From the NCBI GenBank assembly GCA_031287585.1, contig JAITST010000034.1:1-16471 (forward strand): a stretch of 16,471 nucleotides of DNA. The letters run 5' to 3'. The notes beneath the pieces were generated by a model. It had not been told where the DNA came from. It did not search any database and saw only the letters and a program-made list of their open reading frames with translations. This DNA is from Planctomycetaceae bacterium. Its GTDB lineage: Bacteria; Planctomycetota; Planctomycetia; Pirellulales; Thermoguttaceae. Both the position numbers and the translations under genes were made by a program. Below are positions 14,072 to 16,471 of the stretch, in pieces. Position 1 is the stretch's first letter; every line of letters starts with the position of its first letter.

Positions 14072-15316
14072 ATGCCAACAATAGAAGGCTTTTGGATACG
14101 AAATTATCGCAAGTTAAAACAAGTTGCCATTGGTTCTAGTTTTCAACAGACTACGGTGGCTATGGATGATAGCGCGTTCCAGCCGTATCAACTTAGTCCG
14201 TTCACTCTGTTCGTCGGTGCCAGTGGTGCAGGTAAAACTACATTGCTTGATGTGTTTTCATTGTTGAGTGAAGTTTTGGTACAAGGTACTGAAACGGCGT
14301 TTGCGAAGCGCGGCGGGTATTCTTCGTTAGTGTCACGCGGTGCGGAGGGGGAAGCGATTACGATAGGGATAGAGTTTCGCGCCAGTGCCGACCCGCGACC
14401 GCTGTCGTATATCGTGAGTTTCGAGAGCGGCAAGGGACGTGCTCCGATAGTTTCTAATGAGGCGATTTTGTACCGTGCCGACGCGAAACATCCGTCGAAT
14501 ACGATGTTGCTCTTTTTACAAAACGGGATAAAGAATACACGTCACGTTGCGCCATGGGCTGGTATGAGGTTGGATGAATTGCAGAGGATTAAGAATACCG
14601 ACTCAAAACATCTTGCTCTCGAGTCGCTTGGAAAGTTTGAAGATTATGTTGACGTGTTTCAGTTGCGCCAGATGTTGATTAACTGGACGTGTCCGACGAT
14701 GGAGTTGGATTTATCGGTGGGACTTAGCCCGATGGCGATTCCGCGTAATAAAAATGAGGCACGGGCGGCGTTTTTGTTGGAACAAATTAAGGCGATGGAG
14801 AAAAAACATCCGTTCGATTTCGAAGAAGCGTTACCGTTTGTCGCAAAACACTTGCCGGACGTAGAGAGTATCCACATCAACAAGACGGAATCGGGCAGTA
14901 TGTTGTTGCGGTTCAAGAATAAGTTTTTCGATGAGCCGTTTAACGCTCACGAAGTTTCGCCAGGGCTTTTGCGGCTCTTTGCGTACTCGCTTTTTTTAGA
15001 GGATTCGATTCCGTATCCGTTCATTGGCTTTGACAGTATTGATGATAACCTTGACGAACGATATTGTCAGGCGTTAATATCGCAGATTTACAGCCACATC
15101 GACAACATCACCAGTACGCAATTTCTGACAACTGCCAACTCGCCATACCTGATAGATCAGGTTGACCCGAACGATGTATGGATATTGGAACAAACGCCTG
15201 ACGGATTCACGTCGGTGTTTCGTGCGTCGGACGATTTGGCAATGCGTAACGTGAATATGCAGGAAATGCCGCCGGATACACGCTGGTACACGGATCATGT
15301 GAATAGACCGTATTAG
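14072..15316 (+). CDS. AAA_21/ABC-type ATPase with altered catalytic site
   Basis: A 414-residue soluble ATPase of the SMC/RecF/OLD-like group (AAA_15/AAA_21). The Walker A motif is intact, GASGAGKTT (49-57). A degenerate ABC signature is likely at EVSPGLLRL (294-302). The Walker B strand YPFIGFD ends in D321, but the following residue, normally Glu, is Ser (S322). The switch histidine in the usual TTHSP motif reads TTANSP (353-358). The fold therefore seems kept while hydrolysis residues are changed. There is no TOPRIM or other nuclease domain, unlike OLD proteins, and no obvious partner gene. A structured leader precedes it, and a repeat relic follows directly after its stop. No SD is visible. 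Function unknown. Confidence 0.88.
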   Translation: MPTIEGFWIRNYRKLKQVAIGSSFQQTTVAMDDSAFQPYQLSPFTLFVGASGAGKTTLLDVFSLLSEVLVQGTETAFAKRGGYSSLVSRGAEGEAITIGIEFRASADPRPLSYIVSFESGKGRAPIVSNEAILYRADAKHPSNTMLLFLQNGIKNTRHVAPWAGMRLDELQRIKNTDSKHLALESLGKFEDYVDVFQLRQMLINWTCPTMELDLSVGLSPMAIPRNKNEARAAFLLEQIKAMEKKHPFDFEEALPFVAKHLPDVESIHINKTESGSMLLRFKNKFFDEPFNAHEVSPGLLRLFAYSLFLEDSIPYPFIGFDSIDDNLDERYCQALISQIYSHIDNITSTQFLTTANSPYLIDQVDPNDVWILEQTPDGFTSVFRASDDLAMRNVNMQEMPPDTRWYTDHVNRPY

Positions 15317-15317
15317 T

Positions 15318-15362
15318 TGCTCTTTCTCAACTTTTCAGACGGCGAGAGCGTATATTTTTAGG
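15318..15362 (-). repeat. 45-bp dispersed repeat, copy B
   Basis: 41 of 45 bases match 10533-10577. On the minus strand it reads LKIYALAV then stop, parallel to LKIYVLAG-stop in copy A. It starts 2 bases after the ATPase stop codon. Sequence beyond the repeat on the transposase side is unrelated, so only the end of the element remains here. Confidence 0.8.
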
Positions 15363-15504
15363 GTATTGTCAAAGCAGTTTACACGCAAAGACGGTCTCGG
15401 CGACGATAACGCTATGCCCTTGCTATCGACAAAGTTGGTCGTCTTTGGGTTGGACGTTATGGGCGGCAATTACAAAACTTTTGTTGTGACTGGGTCAAAC
15501 GCTT

Positions 15505-15831
15505 ATGTTGTTAAAGTTGACCGTAATATCTGTCTCACAAGGTTTGAAAGACGGAAGGAATGTTGACGGTGAAAAGGAGTTGGTGCGGTACTTGGTTTGG
15601 GAGACGAAGTATTGGAACGAAAATCTGCGTAAAGTATTTGTTGCGAATATGAAAGCGAGTTGGAAAATTTTTTGTGAAGTGAATCCGCATATTGTCAAAA
15701 CGATGTCGGTGATGCGGATACACAAAAAGTTGTGGAAAAGAAAAAATGATGGTATTCACAAAAAATTTCTACCCCGTATTGTACCTTACAAAAACGTTAC
15801 TATAATTATTGACTGTTCGGCGTTGTGGTAG
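15505..15831 (+). CDS. Possible small basic protein, unknown
   Basis: A 108-residue frame with a lysine-rich composition and aromatic segments (KELVRYLVWETKYWNENL). No family is recognised, there is no SD before the ATG, and it overlaps another open frame (15366-15566) of similar quality. The two could be pieces of one frameshifted gene. Low confidence that it is expressed. Confidence 0.25.
   Translation: MLLKLTVISVSQGLKDGRNVDGEKELVRYLVWETKYWNENLRKVFVANMKASWKIFCEVNPHIVKTMSVMRIHKKLWKRKNDGIHKKFLPRIVPYKNVTIIIDCSALW
15779..15806 (+). promoter_or_regulatory. Candidate promoter of the terminal secreted protein
   Basis: TATAAT at 15801-15806 with TTGTAC (15779-15784) 16 bases upstream. The -35 is weak. 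The predicted start lies about 70 bases before the ATG at 15885. Confidence 0.35.
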
Positions 15832-15884
15832 TAGATTGTTGTTTTGCGAAAACTTTTTTTACTCTTGAATTTGGAGACCGAAAA

Positions 15885-16471
15885 ATGAAGACAACCAAAA
15901 CGATTACGGTATTGATGTTAGGTGTTATTACCTGCTTTGCCGTTACGTTTGGCGATGTTCTCAACGACGAAGATTCATTGACCCCAGCGGCGTTTGCGGA
16001 TGTTGACGATAACGTTTTCGCCGCTACTACTTCTGCCCCGATACTTCTTCATCGCGGTACTGTTTTGGAAACGTCAGCCGATTTGTCGTTTGATTACGGT
16101 TATCATCCGGTTAGCGGTAAACAGACGCTAGTTGTCCGCGATGTTGACACAACAGAATTACCAACAATAATTACAAACGGTTCGGAAAATGTAGTTGCAT
16201 GGAAAGACAAGTTGCCGTTTTCGCGTGGTAACTCGCTTGCGAAAGCGTTGAATCAAACGAAGTATCAGGAATATGATGAACGAGGTCGTCTCGTAAAGAC
16301 GGTCGGTAACGACAACGTTTCGGAGTTTGTTATTTACGATAACAACCGTAGGATACAAATTTCAGCGTGGGACGCGAAAACGAAACAGCCGACGTTACCG
16401 ATTAAAGTTATCGAAACAAACGATGCGGGCAACGTTACATCTATATACAGCGTGTCGCCGACAAATGTTCT
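15885..16471 (+). CDS. Secreted protein, N-terminal part (runs off window)
   Basis: An open frame of 195 codons continues past the window edge. The ATG is supported by GGAG (15872-15875), nine bases upstream. An N-terminal signal sequence (about 1-23) has a lysine-rich start, a hydrophobic core (ITVLMLGVITCFAVTF) and no lipobox that I can be sure of. The mature part includes YQEYDERGRLVKTVGNDN and VIYDNNRR, which look like YD (RHS-type) repeat units. Two such units do not prove an RHS protein, and the larger part is outside the window. Likely exported. Cargo and function unknown. Confidence 0.8.
   Translation, partial: MKTTKTITVLMLGVITCFAVTFGDVLNDEDSLTPAAFADVDDNVFAATTSAPILLHRGTVLETSADLSFDYGYHPVSGKQTLVVRDVDTTELPTIITNGSENVVAWKDKLPFSRGNSLAKALNQTKYQEYDERGRLVKTVGNDNVSEFVIYDNNRRIQISAWDAKTKQPTLPIKVIETNDAGNVTSIYSVSPTNV

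Larger units (their letters stand above)
15317..15884. other. Spacer with repeat relic and doubtful ORFs
   Basis: This 568-base gap begins with copy B of the 45-bp repeat. Two overlapping frames follow, 15366-15566 (TTG start) and 15505-15831 (ATG start), neither with a good ribosome binding site. A candidate promoter for the last gene is near 15779-15806. It may be a decayed gene. Confidence 0.5.

Noticed and set aside
5318..15047. Shared peptide FIGFDSID in the methyltransferase and in the ATPase
   Set aside because: The surrounding sequences and folds are unrelated and the nucleotide match is limited to about 25 bases with synonymous differences; treated as coincidence.

Overview
The window looks like a chromosomal stretch from a member of the Planctomycetota. 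This is an inference from gene style: a two-domain NfeD/ClpP-like membrane protein, a PP2C phosphatase with a membrane-anchored tail, a HEAT/TPR protein beside yggS, short Shine-Dalgarno signals and many secreted proteins of unknown function. Base composition by eye is in the low to mid 40s percent GC, with T/A-rich spacers. All intact genes lie on the + strand. The only minus-strand coding trace is a decayed transposase.

Layout. 1-788: gene-free leader with a perfect 14-bp hairpin and a candidate extended -10 promoter. 789-2153: a two-gene unit, a HEAT/TPR-like protein and yggS (PLP homeostasis protein). 2154-2501: spacer with a hairpin, a small mobile element (MITE-like) and a good promoter. 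2502-3779: PP2C phosphatase with two membrane helices. 3821-5534: a type II-like restriction-modification pair, a PD-(D/E)xK nuclease overlapping a beta-class (YhdJ-like) DNA methyltransferase. 5671-7035: AlbA_2/Schlafen-type putative regulator with a 12-bp in-frame minisatellite. 7060-9240: NfeD-family membrane protein. 9544-10509: a full-length type II-like cas1 with no cas2, cas9 or visible CRISPR array. 10510-11313: a graveyard of mobile DNA with a frameshifted transposase remnant, a 116-bp inverted-repeat element and a second MITE copy. 11314-12333: secreted protein of unknown function. 12412-13913: rpmA (L27) and obg, separated by a terminator and a third, worn MITE copy. 14072-15316: an AAA_21/ABC-type ATPase with altered catalytic residues. 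15317-15884: a repeat relic and doubtful small ORFs. 15885-end: the start of a secreted protein that runs off the window.

How they fit. Housekeeping genes (yggS, rpmA, obg, probably nfeD and the phosphatase) alternate with accessory genes that often occur in defence or mobile regions: the R-M pair, the AlbA_2 protein, lone cas1 and the ATPase. The most notable signals are the orphan Cas1 next to repeat-rich debris, a small MITE family with at least three copies in 11 kb, and an ATPase that keeps its Walker A motif but lacks the Walker B glutamate and the switch histidine. I do not see a complete, clearly new multi-gene system. The orphan Cas1 and the altered ATPase are the best candidates for new biology.
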